A DNA stretch of 64,000 nucleotides from Paenibacillus apiarius (GCF_017052585.1 NZ_JAFFHZ010000001.1:1856501-1920500); one strand, 5' to 3'; positions 28,284 through 36,152 are shown, counted from the first letter of the stretch. Notes: a model not told the origin generated them from the sequence alone. Program-made: numbers and translations.

Positions 28284-28799
28284 TCAGGCTTCCATCTTTC
28301 GGTTCAGGCGGACGAACAGTGCAACATACATCAACGAGGTCAGGAATGAAAAAATAATGACGGCCCACAGCAGTTCAAGCGCATAAGGCCATTGAAAATA
28401 TATAAATAATATAGCAATGTAATAGAAGACCGTCGTTAATTTACCCATCCAGTTTGCAGGCACCGTCTTTTTCCCTTTAAAATGAAAAAGAGCCGAGCCG
28501 ATAATCATCCCTGCATCCCGCACCAGCATCGCAATGGCAGCCGTCCATGGCAAATCTCCGGCCCATAGCAGAGACAGCATGACGGTCAGCATCATCAACT
28601 TGTCCGCTAACGGATCCAGCATCATGCCGACCGTAGTCACCATATTGTGCTTGCGTGCGATATATCCGTCCAAAATATCGGTCAATCCGGCCAACAGCCA
28701 AATGCCAAACGCCGCAAACCTCTCACCGAAGAAGAACAAAGCCACATAGACGGGGATTAGAAGAAATCGTACCATCGTCAGCATATTCGGTAAATTCAA
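28284..28799 (-). CDS. CDP-alcohol phosphatidyltransferase, PgsA-like
   Basis: A 171-residue membrane enzyme with the complete CDP-alcohol phosphotransferase signature D41-x2-D44-G45-x2-A48-R49-x8-G58-x3-D62-x3-D66. Family members condense CDP-diacylglycerol with glycerol-3-phosphate (PgsA) or related alcohols; length and the N-terminal NLPNMLTMVRFLLIPVY block favour phosphatidylglycerophosphate synthase. Five to six membrane segments. It may be a paralogue rather than the main PgsA, since the primary pgsA of Bacillales usually lies elsewhere, near recA; hence no symbol. Confidence 0.85.
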   Translation of the reverse strand: MNLPNMLTMVRFLLIPVYVALFFFGERFAAFGIWLLAGLTDILDGYIARKHNMVTTVGMMLDPLADKLMMLTVMLSLLWAGDLPWTAAIAMLVRDAGMIIGSALFHFKGKKTVPANWMGKLTTVFYYIAILFIYFQWPYALELLWAVIIFSFLTSLMYVALFVRLNRKMEA

Positions 28800-28904
28800 C
28801 CCTAAAACCCCCAGTAACCCCCATTTTCAATGTTCCTCCAACTCATTATACATGCCTCAAATAAAAAATAAAACTGTCGCCCCGTAACCCCAGCACCAAC
28901 TTAA

Positions 28905-28929
28905 AACAAAAAACCCCACCGAAGTGGGG
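28905..28929 (-). terminator. Intrinsic terminator of the flagellar/epuA transcript
   Basis: Stem CCCCAC / GTGGGG closed by a stable TTCG tetraloop and followed by TTTTTTGTTTT on the minus strand, seven bases after the EpuA-family stop. Confidence 0.92.
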
Positions 28930-28935
28930 ATGAAA

Positions 28936-29376
28936 TCAAGCGAACACCAACTGGAACAGATGAGTCCATGTATTCAGATTTAACGCTTCATTAAAGGAGC
29001 CTTTCCCTAATACGACATATCCGGCAATCATGCCGGCAAATAACGTCAAGATGCATAGCATCGGAATAATGGCCAGGCGAACGAGCCATTTGACGCTTTT
29101 GGAACGCCGAGCCGGCTTATGCCCTTTCGTATCTCCCTTATCCTCTTTATCCGCGCGTACGGATTCCTTGCGCCGTTCCTTGCGCCGTTCTTCCAGCATG
29201 GGCTTGGCGGCAGTCCCTGCGGCAGCACGCACATTGCCAATGGCCGTATCAACCGGCTCCCTATCAACAGATTGTTCATCGCCATGTCGCGAGCGTGACA
29301 GGCGCGCCAGAGATATGTCCTGTTGAAGCGGCTCAAAGTCAGGCAGCTTTCTATCTTTATCACGGGTATCACTCAT
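28936..29376 (-). CDS. EpuA-family small membrane protein
   Basis: A 146-residue protein: a charged, probably disordered N-terminal 95 residues rich in Arg, Lys, Asp and Glu; one membrane segment (about 97-121); and a C-terminal GYVVLGKGSFNEALNLNTWTHLFQLV motif diagnostic of the EpuA family (PF11772). Databases often name these DNA-directed RNA polymerase subunit beta, but nothing here resembles RpoB. It is the last gene of the mbl-flhO-flhP run, 17 bases after flhP, and ends at a strong terminator. Biochemical role unknown. Confidence 0.8.
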   Translation of the reverse strand: MSDTRDKDRKLPDFEPLQQDISLARLSRSRHGDEQSVDREPVDTAIGNVRAAAGTAAKPMLEERRKERRKESVRADKEDKGDTKGHKPARRSKSVKWLVRLAIIPMLCILTLFAGMIAGYVVLGKGSFNEALNLNTWTHLFQLVFA

Positions 29377-29393
29377 ATTATCACCTACTTCAT

Positions 29394-30233
29394 TTACGCG
29401 CGCAGACTATTCGCCAGTCCCCACATCGCGTCCCCTGAAGTCAACGCTCGTGCGGACAATTGATATGCACGCTGCGCTTGAATCAACTCATTGACCTCAT
29501 CGATAAGCGACACGTTCGATTCTTCCAGCATCCCTTGCCGAACATAGATGGCAGGCTGATTCGGGTCCGAACGATCGCCACCGGTCAGATTCAGCACTTG
29601 AACGACCGTATTGCGGTCCATATCAGGAGGCAATACATAATAATTGTTGTCCGTCTGCACAAGCTGTTCGGGCTTGATTGCCTTGATAAGCTTCAAGCTG
29701 CCGAGAGCTTCCGGCGCTTCACCATTCTTGACGGCGAACATGCGCCCTGCCTCGTCGATTTGCAGTTCTTTATCGGGAGCGATGCGAATTTCCAGGTCTT
29801 CGGAATTCAACACCTGATCGCCATGAGCGGTAACGAGTATTTTCTCGCCGCTTGCTCTATCTATATTATATTGAAAGGATCCTTCACGAATCCAAGCCGT
29901 TGCGCCGTCGCGAGTCATGATTTCGAACATGGCGTCACCTTGCAGCGCCACATCGGTATCCACTCCCGTCTGAGTGAGAGAACCTTGGGTGAAATCCCGA
30001 TTCAACGACGTAAGACGCGAGCCATAACCAATTGTATATCCCATTGGCGTCGCCCGTCCAGGCAGACGATAGTCTGCATCGTGCTGGCGTACCGTAGTGA
30101 GCACATCCGCGAAGGTAGCCGTTTTCCGCTTATACCCTTTAGTATTGACATTAGCCACATTGTCCGCAATTACATCCAGCTTGCGTTGGATGCCATTCAT
30201 CGACACGGATGCGGCAATCATCGATTGATTCAT
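29394..30233 (-). CDS. flhP: Flagellar hook-basal body protein FlhP (FlgG family)
   Basis: A 279-residue rod/hook family protein. The N-terminal MNQSMIAASVSMNGIQRKLDVIADNVANVNTKGYKRK block and the C-terminal LEESNVSLIDEVNELIQAQRAYQLSARAL block are the paired coiled-coil ends of the FlgG/FlgE family. It is assembled outside the cell as part of the distal rod after export through the flagellar type III apparatus. Paired with flhO as in B. subtilis, where the pair lies downstream of mbl. The gap to flhO is 21 bases, so they form one operon. Confidence 0.93.
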   Translation of the reverse strand: MNQSMIAASVSMNGIQRKLDVIADNVANVNTKGYKRKTATFADVLTTVRQHDADYRLPGRATPMGYTIGYGSRLTSLNRDFTQGSLTQTGVDTDVALQGDAMFEIMTRDGATAWIREGSFQYNIDRASGEKILVTAHGDQVLNSEDLEIRIAPDKELQIDEAGRMFAVKNGEAPEALGSLKLIKAIKPEQLVQTDNNYYVLPPDMDRNTVVQVLNLTGGDRSDPNQPAIYVRQGMLEESNVSLIDEVNELIQAQRAYQLSARALTSGDAMWGLANSLRA

Positions 30234-30254
30234 GTCGTTCCTCCTATTGTGTCA

Positions 30255-31118
30255 TTAGACGCGGCCAACTTCGTTGACAGTCTTGTCCAAAGATTTATCA
30301 TAGAACTGCACGATTTTCTGATTCGCTTCATAAGCGCGATACGCCGTCATCATGTCGATTGTGGACTGTGCCGGATCCACATTGGAACGCTCCAGATACC
30401 CCTGCTGAACTTGAACGTCACGGCCCAACTCAACCGGCGCGCCTGGTTGAGCGCCATTCTGCAAACGGAAGCGTCCATTGCCCGTTCGAATCAAATCATT
30501 CGGGTTGTCGATACGGGTGATCAGCAGATCGGCTCCCCCTATAGCAGCACCGGTGCGGGTGTTATACAGTTGCCCCGCCGGATTCAACATTACATCTTCA
30601 AGAGCCTGCCCATCCAGCACGACAGGCGCATTATTCCGGTTAAGAACCTGAGCTCCGTCAGCGGTAACCAGCTCATTCTGCGCATTCACGCGAAAATGTC
30701 CGTCACGCGTATATCGAACATCATTGCCTTCCCGCAACGTAAAAAACGCTTCCGGCTTAAATACGACGTTGCCTTGGGCGTCGAGGCCTTTTCCGGACCC
30801 GTCAAATGTTACGCCCGGCACCTGCAGATCAGCAAGCAGCGCAAAATCGCCGGCTTGGTTCGTCTGCATCAAATCTCCCTGATTGAACAGCATGCGGCTT
30901 TCTTCCGCGAACACGCCGGTGTTCAGCCGTCCGATTTCACGTCCCGAGGCCTTATCGCTGCCCTGCAACGAAAGCAGCATTTCCGGGAATGAACGCGTCA
31001 CTCCCGTTACCGATTTATATCCTGGCGTATTGGCATTGGCAATATTATTCGTTACTGTATCATGACGGCGCTGTTGCGTCATCATCCCTGAAGCAGCCGT
31101 ATATAACCCTCTAATCAT
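30255..31118 (-). CDS. flhO: Flagellar hook-basal body protein FlhO (FlgF/FlgG family)
   Basis: A 287-residue protein starting MIRGLYTAASGMMTQQRRHDTVTNNIANANTPGYKS and ending LERSNVDPAQSTIDMMTAYRAYEANQKIVQFYDKSL, the canonical N- and C-terminal motifs of rod proteins. The central insert carries the beta domain (YTRDGHFRVNAQNELVTADG). GGGAGG precedes ATG 31118. It follows mbl by 46 bases and is followed by flhP. Presumed distal rod component. Confidence 0.94.
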   Translation of the reverse strand: MIRGLYTAASGMMTQQRRHDTVTNNIANANTPGYKSVTGVTRSFPEMLLSLQGSDKASGREIGRLNTGVFAEESRMLFNQGDLMQTNQAGDFALLADLQVPGVTFDGSGKGLDAQGNVVFKPEAFFTLREGNDVRYTRDGHFRVNAQNELVTADGAQVLNRNNAPVVLDGQALEDVMLNPAGQLYNTRTGAAIGGADLLITRIDNPNDLIRTGNGRFRLQNGAQPGAPVELGRDVQVQQGYLERSNVDPAQSTIDMMTAYRAYEANQKIVQFYDKSLDKTVNEVGRV

Positions 31119-31164
31119 GTCCGATCCTCCCGATCCATTAATCTACACTATGTATATTATCGGA

Positions 31165-32166
31165 CTAGATAAACTTTTTCTTTACGACCTTATCCAAATT
31201 ATCAAGCATGATGCCGGTTCCCTTTACGACGCAATGCATCGGATCCTCCGCAATCAGGACCGGAACCTTCAGTTCCTCCGCGAGCAGCTCGTCCAACCCG
31301 TCAAGCAGCGCGCCGCCGCCCGTCAAGATGACGCCGCGATCGATAATATCCGCCGACAATTCCGGCGGTGTCCGCTCCAACACCGATTTCGCGGCAGCGA
31401 CAATGGAGGATACCGGGTCCCACAGCGCTTCTCGAATCTCGTTGGATGTAATCGTCACGGTGTATGGCAAACCGGATACCATGTCCCGTCCGCGAATATC
31501 CATCTCCCGCTCGCCGCCTGCCGGACGCACGGTACCGATGTTAATTTTGATATCCTCGGAGGTGCGCTCCCCGATTAACAGCTTGTACTTTTGTTTAATA
31601 TAGCGCATGATGAAGCTATCGAACTTATCCCCAGCAATTTTGATAGAAGAGGCGGTGACGATATCCCCCATGGACAATACCGCCACGTCCGTCGTTCCGC
31701 CGCCGATGTCGACTACCATATTGCCGCTAGGTTGGAAAATATCCATGCCCGCGCCGATTGCCGCCGCTTTTGGTTCTTCTTCTAAATATACCTCTTTCGC
31801 TCCGCTGCGCTCGGCAGCTTCCCGGATCGCCTTCTGCTCCACCGAGGTGATGTTCGTCGGCGCGCAAATCAGAATGCGCGGATGCGAGTACCATTTGCGG
31901 CCGCCGACGCGGTTAATAAAATGTTTCAACATCGCTTCCGTAATGTCAAAGTCTGCGATAACCCCGTCGCGCAACGGGCGGATCGGCACAATGTTGCCCG
32001 GCGTGCGTCCAACCATCTTGCGGGCATCCTCCCCAACGGCCAGAACGCGCTTCAAATCGCTCTCAATCGCAACGACCGCCGGTTCGTCCAACACGACCCC
32101 TTTCCCTTTGACATGAATCAGAACGTTCGCCGTTCCTAAGTCAATTCCGATATCCTTGCTTAACAT
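31165..32166 (-). CDS. mbl: MreB-like actin homologue Mbl
   Basis: A 333-residue cytoskeletal ATPase. Phosphate-1 motif DIGIDLGTANVLIHVKGKG (4-22), phosphate-2 block VVDIGGGTTDVAVLSMG and adenosine motif ILTGGGALLDGLDELL are intact. Mbl filaments move with the elongation machinery and direct lateral wall synthesis. I place the start at ATG 32166 (MLSKDIGIDL), matching other Mbl proteins; the GTG at 32184 would add six residues. The position after spoIIID and before flhO is the B. subtilis order, which distinguishes it from mreB of the mreBCD cluster. Confidence 0.95.
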   Translation of the reverse strand: MLSKDIGIDLGTANVLIHVKGKGVVLDEPAVVAIESDLKRVLAVGEDARKMVGRTPGNIVPIRPLRDGVIADFDITEAMLKHFINRVGGRKWYSHPRILICAPTNITSVEQKAIREAAERSGAKEVYLEEEPKAAAIGAGMDIFQPSGNMVVDIGGGTTDVAVLSMGDIVTASSIKIAGDKFDSFIMRYIKQKYKLLIGERTSEDIKINIGTVRPAGGEREMDIRGRDMVSGLPYTVTITSNEIREALWDPVSSIVAAAKSVLERTPPELSADIIDRGVILTGGGALLDGLDELLAEELKVPVLIAEDPMHCVVKGTGIMLDNLDKVVKKKFI

Positions 32167-32247
32167 AAGTTCGAGAGCCTCCACATTCTTTTTTCATATA
32201 TTTCGATGAATTGCGACCGTTTCCTGCAAAATATTTACTCATCGTCT

Positions 32248-32277
32248 AACATATCATATTTAGAGCGCTAGGTTCAA
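32248..32277 (-). promoter_or_regulatory. Candidate mbl promoter
   Basis: TTGAAC (32272-32277) and TATGTT (32248-32253) with an 18-base spacer and an extended -10 TG one base upstream of the -10 box. Start point near 32241, about 75 bases before the ATG. Confidence 0.5.
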
Positions 32278-32366
32278 TGAGAATGAGGGGCGAAAGCTGT
32301 CATTTCGGAATCGATTTTAGGGTAATTTATCGAATAGTCAGCGGTTCCAATTTCAAGAAAGGTTGC

Positions 32367-32654
32367 CTAGGACTTTCCTGCGGTCATCACCTCACGTTTT
32401 TTCGAACTGGATTTCTTGTATTTGATTTTGGTCGCTTCCCCTCCCCTAAGATGCCGTACGGACTTGTGGTATTCGAGAATGTGCTTCACCTGGTCCGCCA
32501 AATCAGGGTTAATTTCGGGCAGCCGTTCGGTCAAATCTTTGTGTACCGTGCTTTTGGACACGCCGAATTCTTTGGCGATGGTGCGAACCGTATGCTTGGT
32601 CTCGACGATGCAGCGACCTATTTTGATGGTCCGTTCTTTGATGTAATCGTGCAC
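32367..32654 (-). CDS. spoIIID: Sporulation transcription factor SpoIIID
   Basis: A 95-residue DNA-binding protein, almost identical to B. subtilis SpoIIID through residue 80: HDYIKERTIKIG, helix-turn-helix TVRTIAKEFGVSKSTVHKDLTERLP, and YHKSVRHLRGGEATKIKYK with a basic C-terminal tail. It switches the mother-cell programme from sigma-E to sigma-K. The start is GTG 32654 behind GGGGAGG. A sigma-E-type promoter is visible at 32688-32715, consistent with the family's known regulation. It lies between spoIIQ and mbl, as in Bacillus. Confidence 0.97.
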   Translation of the reverse strand: MHDYIKERTIKIGRCIVETKHTVRTIAKEFGVSKSTVHKDLTERLPEINPDLADQVKHILEYHKSVRHLRGGEATKIKYKKSSSKKREVMTAGKS

Positions 32655-32687
32655 GTTCCCGCCTCCCCTACTCGGTTTAATTGGTAC

Positions 32688-32715
32688 ATTATATGAGGGG
32701 TGCGGACACTTATGC
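32688..32715 (-). promoter_or_regulatory. Candidate sigma-E promoter of spoIIID
   Basis: Minus-strand GCATAAG (32709-32715) and CATATAAT (32688-32695) with a 13-base spacer. The -10 element matches the sigma-E consensus CATACAAT at seven of eight positions; the -35 matches in its GCATA part. Start point about 32680. Confidence 0.65.
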
Positions 32716-32768
32716 GTTGTTGCGAAGCCTGACAAGCTTGGCTTAACCAATAAATTTGCCAAGGTTCT

Positions 32769-32921
32769 GTGGACAAAAAGGAGGAGGAGCAGGAGGAGGC
32801 TAATGCTTGTCTGTCCCAAAAAAGCTTGCCGGATTGGGAAAAAATGAAGCTATGCCTTTCGAAGTGGGGCAATCTTGAAGCGAGCATCGGCGATAAAATA
32901 ATCAACCTGAAAAAAATTTAA
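32769..32921 (+). CDS. Doubtful 50-codon plus-strand ORF
   Basis: GTG-initiated frame with AAGG four bases upstream, encoding a Glu/Lys-rich peptide that ends SIGDKIINLKKI. It lies between the divergently placed spoIIID promoter and the spoIIQ terminator. I recognise no family; it may be chance. Confidence 0.2.
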   Translation: MDKKEEEQEEANACLSQKSLPDWEKMKLCLSKWGNLEASIGDKIINLKKI

Positions 32922-32960
32922 GACAGGATGTCCAACCTTCCCCTTTGAGGTGATGCTCTT

Positions 32961-33001
32961 CAAGAAAAGAAAAAGCGGCAAGCTCGCGCCCCCGCTTTTC
33001 C
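32961..33001 (-). terminator. Intrinsic terminator of spoIIQ
   Basis: Stem GAAAAGCGG / CCGCTTTTTC followed by TTTTC on the minus strand, about 40 bases after the spoIIQ stop. Confidence 0.75.
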
Positions 33002-33039
33002 ACTGCATCTGGAATCATTATTCCAACGCATCGGTGTTA

Positions 33040-33819
33040 TTAATTTTTGGCCAACAGCGTCGACGGATTGACCGGCTTGTTGTCATCATACACTTCGAAA
33101 TGCACGTGAACGCCCAAGTCCTTCTCCAGCTCGTTGCGTCCGGCTGCAGCAAGCGCATCGCCTTTTTTCACGGTGTCGCCCTTCTTGACTTTCATGTCTG
33201 CCAAGCTTTGGTACACGGTCTTCAAGCCGTTGCCATGGTCAATCTCCACCACAAAGCCTGTCATCGGGTTTTGTTCGGCGCGGATCACTTTGCCGCTCAT
33301 CGCTGCCAGGACATCAAACCCTTTCTGATCTTTGCGGGCCAAATCGATACCTACGTTCGGCGTAAACGTCTGCTTGTATTCTACCATCGCAGCCGCTTGC
33401 TCCTCTTTGGAAGCTTGGTCATCATAGAAGGACATAACGACATCTACATCCTGCGCATCCGCCACCGGCCAACCCAACGTTTCGTTGGATGCGACCACTT
33501 CAACCGCCTCGTCATTCGTCTTGCCTTCCGCCAATGTGCCGGAATCTACTGGTTGTTCTACCTGCGTCGCATCCTTATTTGGGTCTAGTGGCTGCTGGTT
33601 CATGTCTTGATAGACCCACACTAACGTTAGGATGATTGCTGCTGCGGCCATGTACAAAGCGGGGAAGACCCATTTCTTCGACAACAGCTTTCTCCACGCG
33701 GATGTTTGAACCGCTTGAGCTCCTTGCATCGATTTAGAAGCTTCAGGCGTATTCGTTGCACTCGTTGCCGATGAACTTGTTGTAGATTTGTTTTTTGAGT
33801 TTTGGTTTTGTTCACTCAT
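33040..33819 (-). CDS. spoIIQ: SpoIIQ-like forespore membrane protein (degenerate M23/LytM domain)
   Basis: A 259-residue protein: a Ser/Thr/Asn-rich cytoplasmic tail, one membrane segment (about 51-70), a linker, and a LytM domain (about 113-255). The zinc ligand usually contributed by the first His of H-x-x-x-D is Asn here (N155 ... D159 in FTPNVGIDLA), while HVHFEVY is kept. A missing first ligand is also the hallmark of B. subtilis SpoIIQ, which acts as a zipper partner of mother-cell SpoIIIAH during engulfment rather than as a peptidase. Synteny (spoIIQ between spoIID and spoIIID) and a sigma-F-type promoter upstream support the call. Confidence 0.9.
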   Translation of the reverse strand: MSEQNQNSKNKSTTSSSATSATNTPEASKSMQGAQAVQTSAWRKLLSKKWVFPALYMAAAAIILTLVWVYQDMNQQPLDPNKDATQVEQPVDSGTLAEGKTNDEAVEVVASNETLGWPVADAQDVDVVMSFYDDQASKEEQAAAMVEYKQTFTPNVGIDLARKDQKGFDVLAAMSGKVIRAEQNPMTGFVVEIDHGNGLKTVYQSLADMKVKKGDTVKKGDALAAAGRNELEKDLGVHVHFEVYDDNKPVNPSTLLAKN

Positions 33820-33839
33820 TTGTGATCACCTCAGTAACC

Positions 33840-33867
33840 ATTGTTACCGGGGCTATTACTTTTATAC
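33840..33867 (-). promoter_or_regulatory. Candidate sigma-F promoter of spoIIQ
   Basis: GTATA (33863-33867) and GGTAACAAT (33840-33848) with a 14-base spacer. Both fit the sigma-F pattern GywTA ... GGnrAnAnT. SpoIIQ is a sigma-F target in B. subtilis. The -10 region also forms a GTAAC/GTTAC inverted repeat. Confidence 0.6.
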
Positions 33868-33878
33868 GTGCTGTTTTG

Positions 33879-35120
33879 CTAATTTTTAAGATTTGAAGTT
33901 AGTAACTTCGAAGCTTTGCCAAGCGTAACCCCGTTATAATAGTAAGTTACGATCTTCTCCGCCGATGCGCCTTCCTGCGCCATGCCCTGTGCGCCGTATT
34001 GGCTCATGCCGACGCCATGTCCGAATCCGAAGGTCGTAATGAGGACTTTGTCGCCTTCCATCTTCCATTCAAAAGCGCTGGAGCGCAAATCTAACTTTTC
34101 CCGAATCTCGCGGCCTGTAAACCGATGCTTTCCAATCCGCACCTGCTCTACGCGTTTGCCAGGTGTATGCGATAGAATTTTCATATCTTTGGCAAAAGCG
34201 ACTGCTGACAGCTTGCTATCAAGCTGCGAAGGTTCAGAGAATGCTTGACCGATTCCGTTCGCAGAGCCGAGCGCGCGGGACAGAGCCGGCACCGCAGTGG
34301 CCTGCAGGCCAAGTTTCGCCAACAGGGTGCTCACTTTCATTTTTGCCTGTTCCCTATAACGCGGAGATACCGATTGATCCCATGGGCTCGGCACGCTCTT
34401 CAAATACGGAACGGGATTGGTCCAATAATCCTCCGCGTTCTCGGTATAGCCATTGCTCGTCGAGAAAAAAGCGGCCATAATCGGTTCTCCCTTATAGGTG
34501 AGCACGATATCCTTCGTTTCGTTCACGGCGCGGTTCAACTTCGCCACCGCGTCCTGCGGCCGCCGCTCCAGCTCAGCGAGCGGCACATAGGCTTGATGGG
34601 CGACGGTATCTGTGACGTCGGCCCCTTCAGGTGCGCCGCTAGCGTCCTGCGCCAGCAGGCGGCGCACGATGTACGTGCGGGCGGCAATCGCCTGCGCTTT
34701 GAGCGCTTCGAGCTCAAAGTCGCTTGGCATCTCTGCCGCGACGACGCCGCGCACGTATTGCTCCAGCGCGACGCGCTCCACCTGGCGCGTGCCGCTTAGG
34801 TGCACGCGCACCTGCTCTGCCGCCCCGGCTTCGGGCGGCGCCACATCCGGCGCTGCTGGCAGTGTGCGCTCACTGCCTGGGCTCGCCGCCCGCTGCTGTG
34901 GGTGAGTGTCCACCAGCAGCAGCGGCATAAGCAGGGCGAGCGCGGTGAGCGCGCCGGCCCACGCAGTAGCGCGCACCAGCGCGGGCCGGGGACGGGCTGC
35001 GCCTCTTCGGCTCCTTCTGCGCCTGCGTCGCCGGTTCCCCCAAGCACCTCCGCACAGGCTCGTCCATAGTCGGCCAATCAATCGCCGTCCTTCTTCTAGC
35101 AGTCTCGTCTGCGTAGCCAT
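33879..35120 (-). CDS. spoIID: Stage II sporulation protein D (lytic transglycosylase)
   Basis: A 413-residue membrane-anchored enzyme. The cytoplasmic N-terminus has a striking Arg run (R30-R36, then SRR), a membrane segment spans about 52-70, and the SpoIID domain begins near residue 100. The expected catalytic Glu is E130 in VRGVVAAEMPSDFE; other conserved blocks are AIAARTYIVRRL, MAAFFSTSNGYTENAEDYW and FGFGHGVGMSQYGAQGMA. SpoIID cleaves glycan strands at the leading edge of engulfment together with SpoIIP and SpoIIM. Start ATG behind AGAGGAG. The first third is notably GC-rich compared with its neighbours. No clear sigma-E promoter was found upstream. Confidence 0.94.
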   Translation of the reverse strand: MATQTRLLEEGRRLIGRLWTSLCGGAWGNRRRRRRRSRRGAARPRPALVRATAWAGALTALALLMPLLLVDTHPQQRAASPGSERTLPAAPDVAPPEAGAAEQVRVHLSGTRQVERVALEQYVRGVVAAEMPSDFELEALKAQAIAARTYIVRRLLAQDASGAPEGADVTDTVAHQAYVPLAELERRPQDAVAKLNRAVNETKDIVLTYKGEPIMAAFFSTSNGYTENAEDYWTNPVPYLKSVPSPWDQSVSPRYREQAKMKVSTLLAKLGLQATAVPALSRALGSANGIGQAFSEPSQLDSKLSAVAFAKDMKILSHTPGKRVEQVRIGKHRFTGREIREKLDLRSSAFEWKMEGDKVLITTFGFGHGVGMSQYGAQGMAQEGASAEKIVTYYYNGVTLGKASKLLTSNLKN

Positions 35121-35405
35121 AGGTTTTTCTCTCCTCTCCCGTACACTCTCCGTTCCTCAAGAACAATGTTAGTCGTTCCTCATATGTTCCTGTCGATGCT
35201 TGTACCTCTAGCATCTCTCGAAATGAACGAGGCTAACCTTCCCTTCTTCTAACCTATGCTATTTTAAGAGAGGAAAGAACCGCAGAAACAAACAGAGCTG
35301 CTATCGAAACAGTTCAACGACGCCTTCCATCTGGCCTAGCTTATATACTCAGTCAACGAATGCGTCAAACAGGATCTCCAGTGCTCATTTCGGCTCCCTA
35401 GCAAC

Positions 35406-35455
35406 AAAAAAGGATATCCCTGTCTAAGCATACATGCTTTTAAGAGACATCCCTT
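35406..35455 (-). terminator. Terminator of the zinc-ribbon protein gene
   Basis: An imperfect long hairpin (outer AAGG-AT / ATCCTT, middle GTCT / AGAC, inner AAGCAT / ATGCTT) ending in TTTTTT on the minus strand directly after the stop codon. Confidence 0.65.
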
Positions 35456-35458
35456 CAT

Positions 35459-35725
35459 TCAAATAGGCAGCAACCCTTGCCGTTCCGCCTTCTTCCTGCA
35501 TGTGGCGCACACTCCCACCACGGAGCCGTGATTGCCTGCGTAAAACGTAAGCTTCTCTGCTTTCTTTTTGCAATACGAGCATGGCTGACTGGACACCGGC
35601 TTCTTTTTCGCATAAGACGCCATCGACACAACCTTCTGCCGTTTGCTTCGACTTTTATACAAATAGATAGTTGCTGGCAGCAATATAAGCGCGGCCGCCC
35701 CAAGCATCAACCAGAGGTATATCAT
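35459..35725 (-). CDS. Small membrane protein with a zinc-ribbon-like four-cysteine motif
   Basis: An 88-residue protein: one membrane segment (3-23), a basic stretch (SRSKRQKVVSMASYAKKK), then CSYCKKKAEKLTFYAGNHGSVVGVCATCRKKAERQG, i.e. two CxxC pairs 20-25 residues apart typical of a zinc ribbon. GGGAGG lies eight bases before ATG 35725 and a terminator follows. I do not know a named family; topology would place the ribbon in the cytoplasm next to the membrane. It sits between spoIID and murA. An overlapping frame (35455-35703) is not coding. Confidence 0.75.
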   Translation of the reverse strand: MIYLWLMLGAAALILLPATIYLYKSRSKRQKVVSMASYAKKKPVSSQPCSYCKKKAEKLTFYAGNHGSVVGVCATCRKKAERQGLLPI

Positions 35726-36059
35726 AGAACCGCCCTCCCTTATTAAGGTGATCGTAATAACTCTGTAAACCCTCGCGTCTCAATCGGCAACAATGACCCC
35801 GCAAATCTTTATCAGATGCATAAAACACAGATTGGATCGTTTCTGTTTTGCATGTTATGACGGTATCGATACAGCTGCTGCGAATGCGGCGGGGCTCGGT
35901 GCTATATTTATTCACTCACTTATGCGATATCACGAAACTTCCTGCCGTCTATCCATCAATAACTATACCCGCTATTCACTTACTCACTGATCACTGGAAC
36001 ATACTGAGCCGTTGGGAGATTGGACATAAGAACAGAAAGACCCATTTATTCCAAGCGGA

Positions 36060-36068
36060 TGGTATAAT
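36060..36068 (+). promoter_or_regulatory. Extended -10 promoter candidate
   Basis: TGGTATAAT on the plus strand, a perfect extended -10 element with no good -35. It faces the murA 3' end. Confidence 0.35.
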
Positions 36069-36113
36069 GTAGAATATTTACATATAACTACTTCTCGTAG
36101 AGGGTAGTAACTA

Positions 36114-36152
36114 ATGGCCAGAACCGGCAATGGACTACGGCGCAACGTATGA
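36114..36152 (+). CDS. Possible 12-codon mini-ORF
   Basis: ATG with GAGGG nine to ten bases upstream encodes MARTGNGLRRNV and stops at TGA 36150. It follows the extended -10 element at 36060 and ends just before the murA terminator. Too short for statistical support. Confidence 0.25.
   Translation: MARTGNGLRRNV

Noticed and set aside
29460-30992. 510-codon plus-strand frame opposite flhP and flhO
   Set aside because: Antisense to two well-defined flagellar genes; composition is not protein-like and no ribosome site is present.
32655-32819. N-terminally extended spoIIID frame (55 additional codons)
   Set aside because: The extension runs through the promoter and Shine-Dalgarno; homologues begin at HDYIKERTIKIG, which fits GTG 32654.
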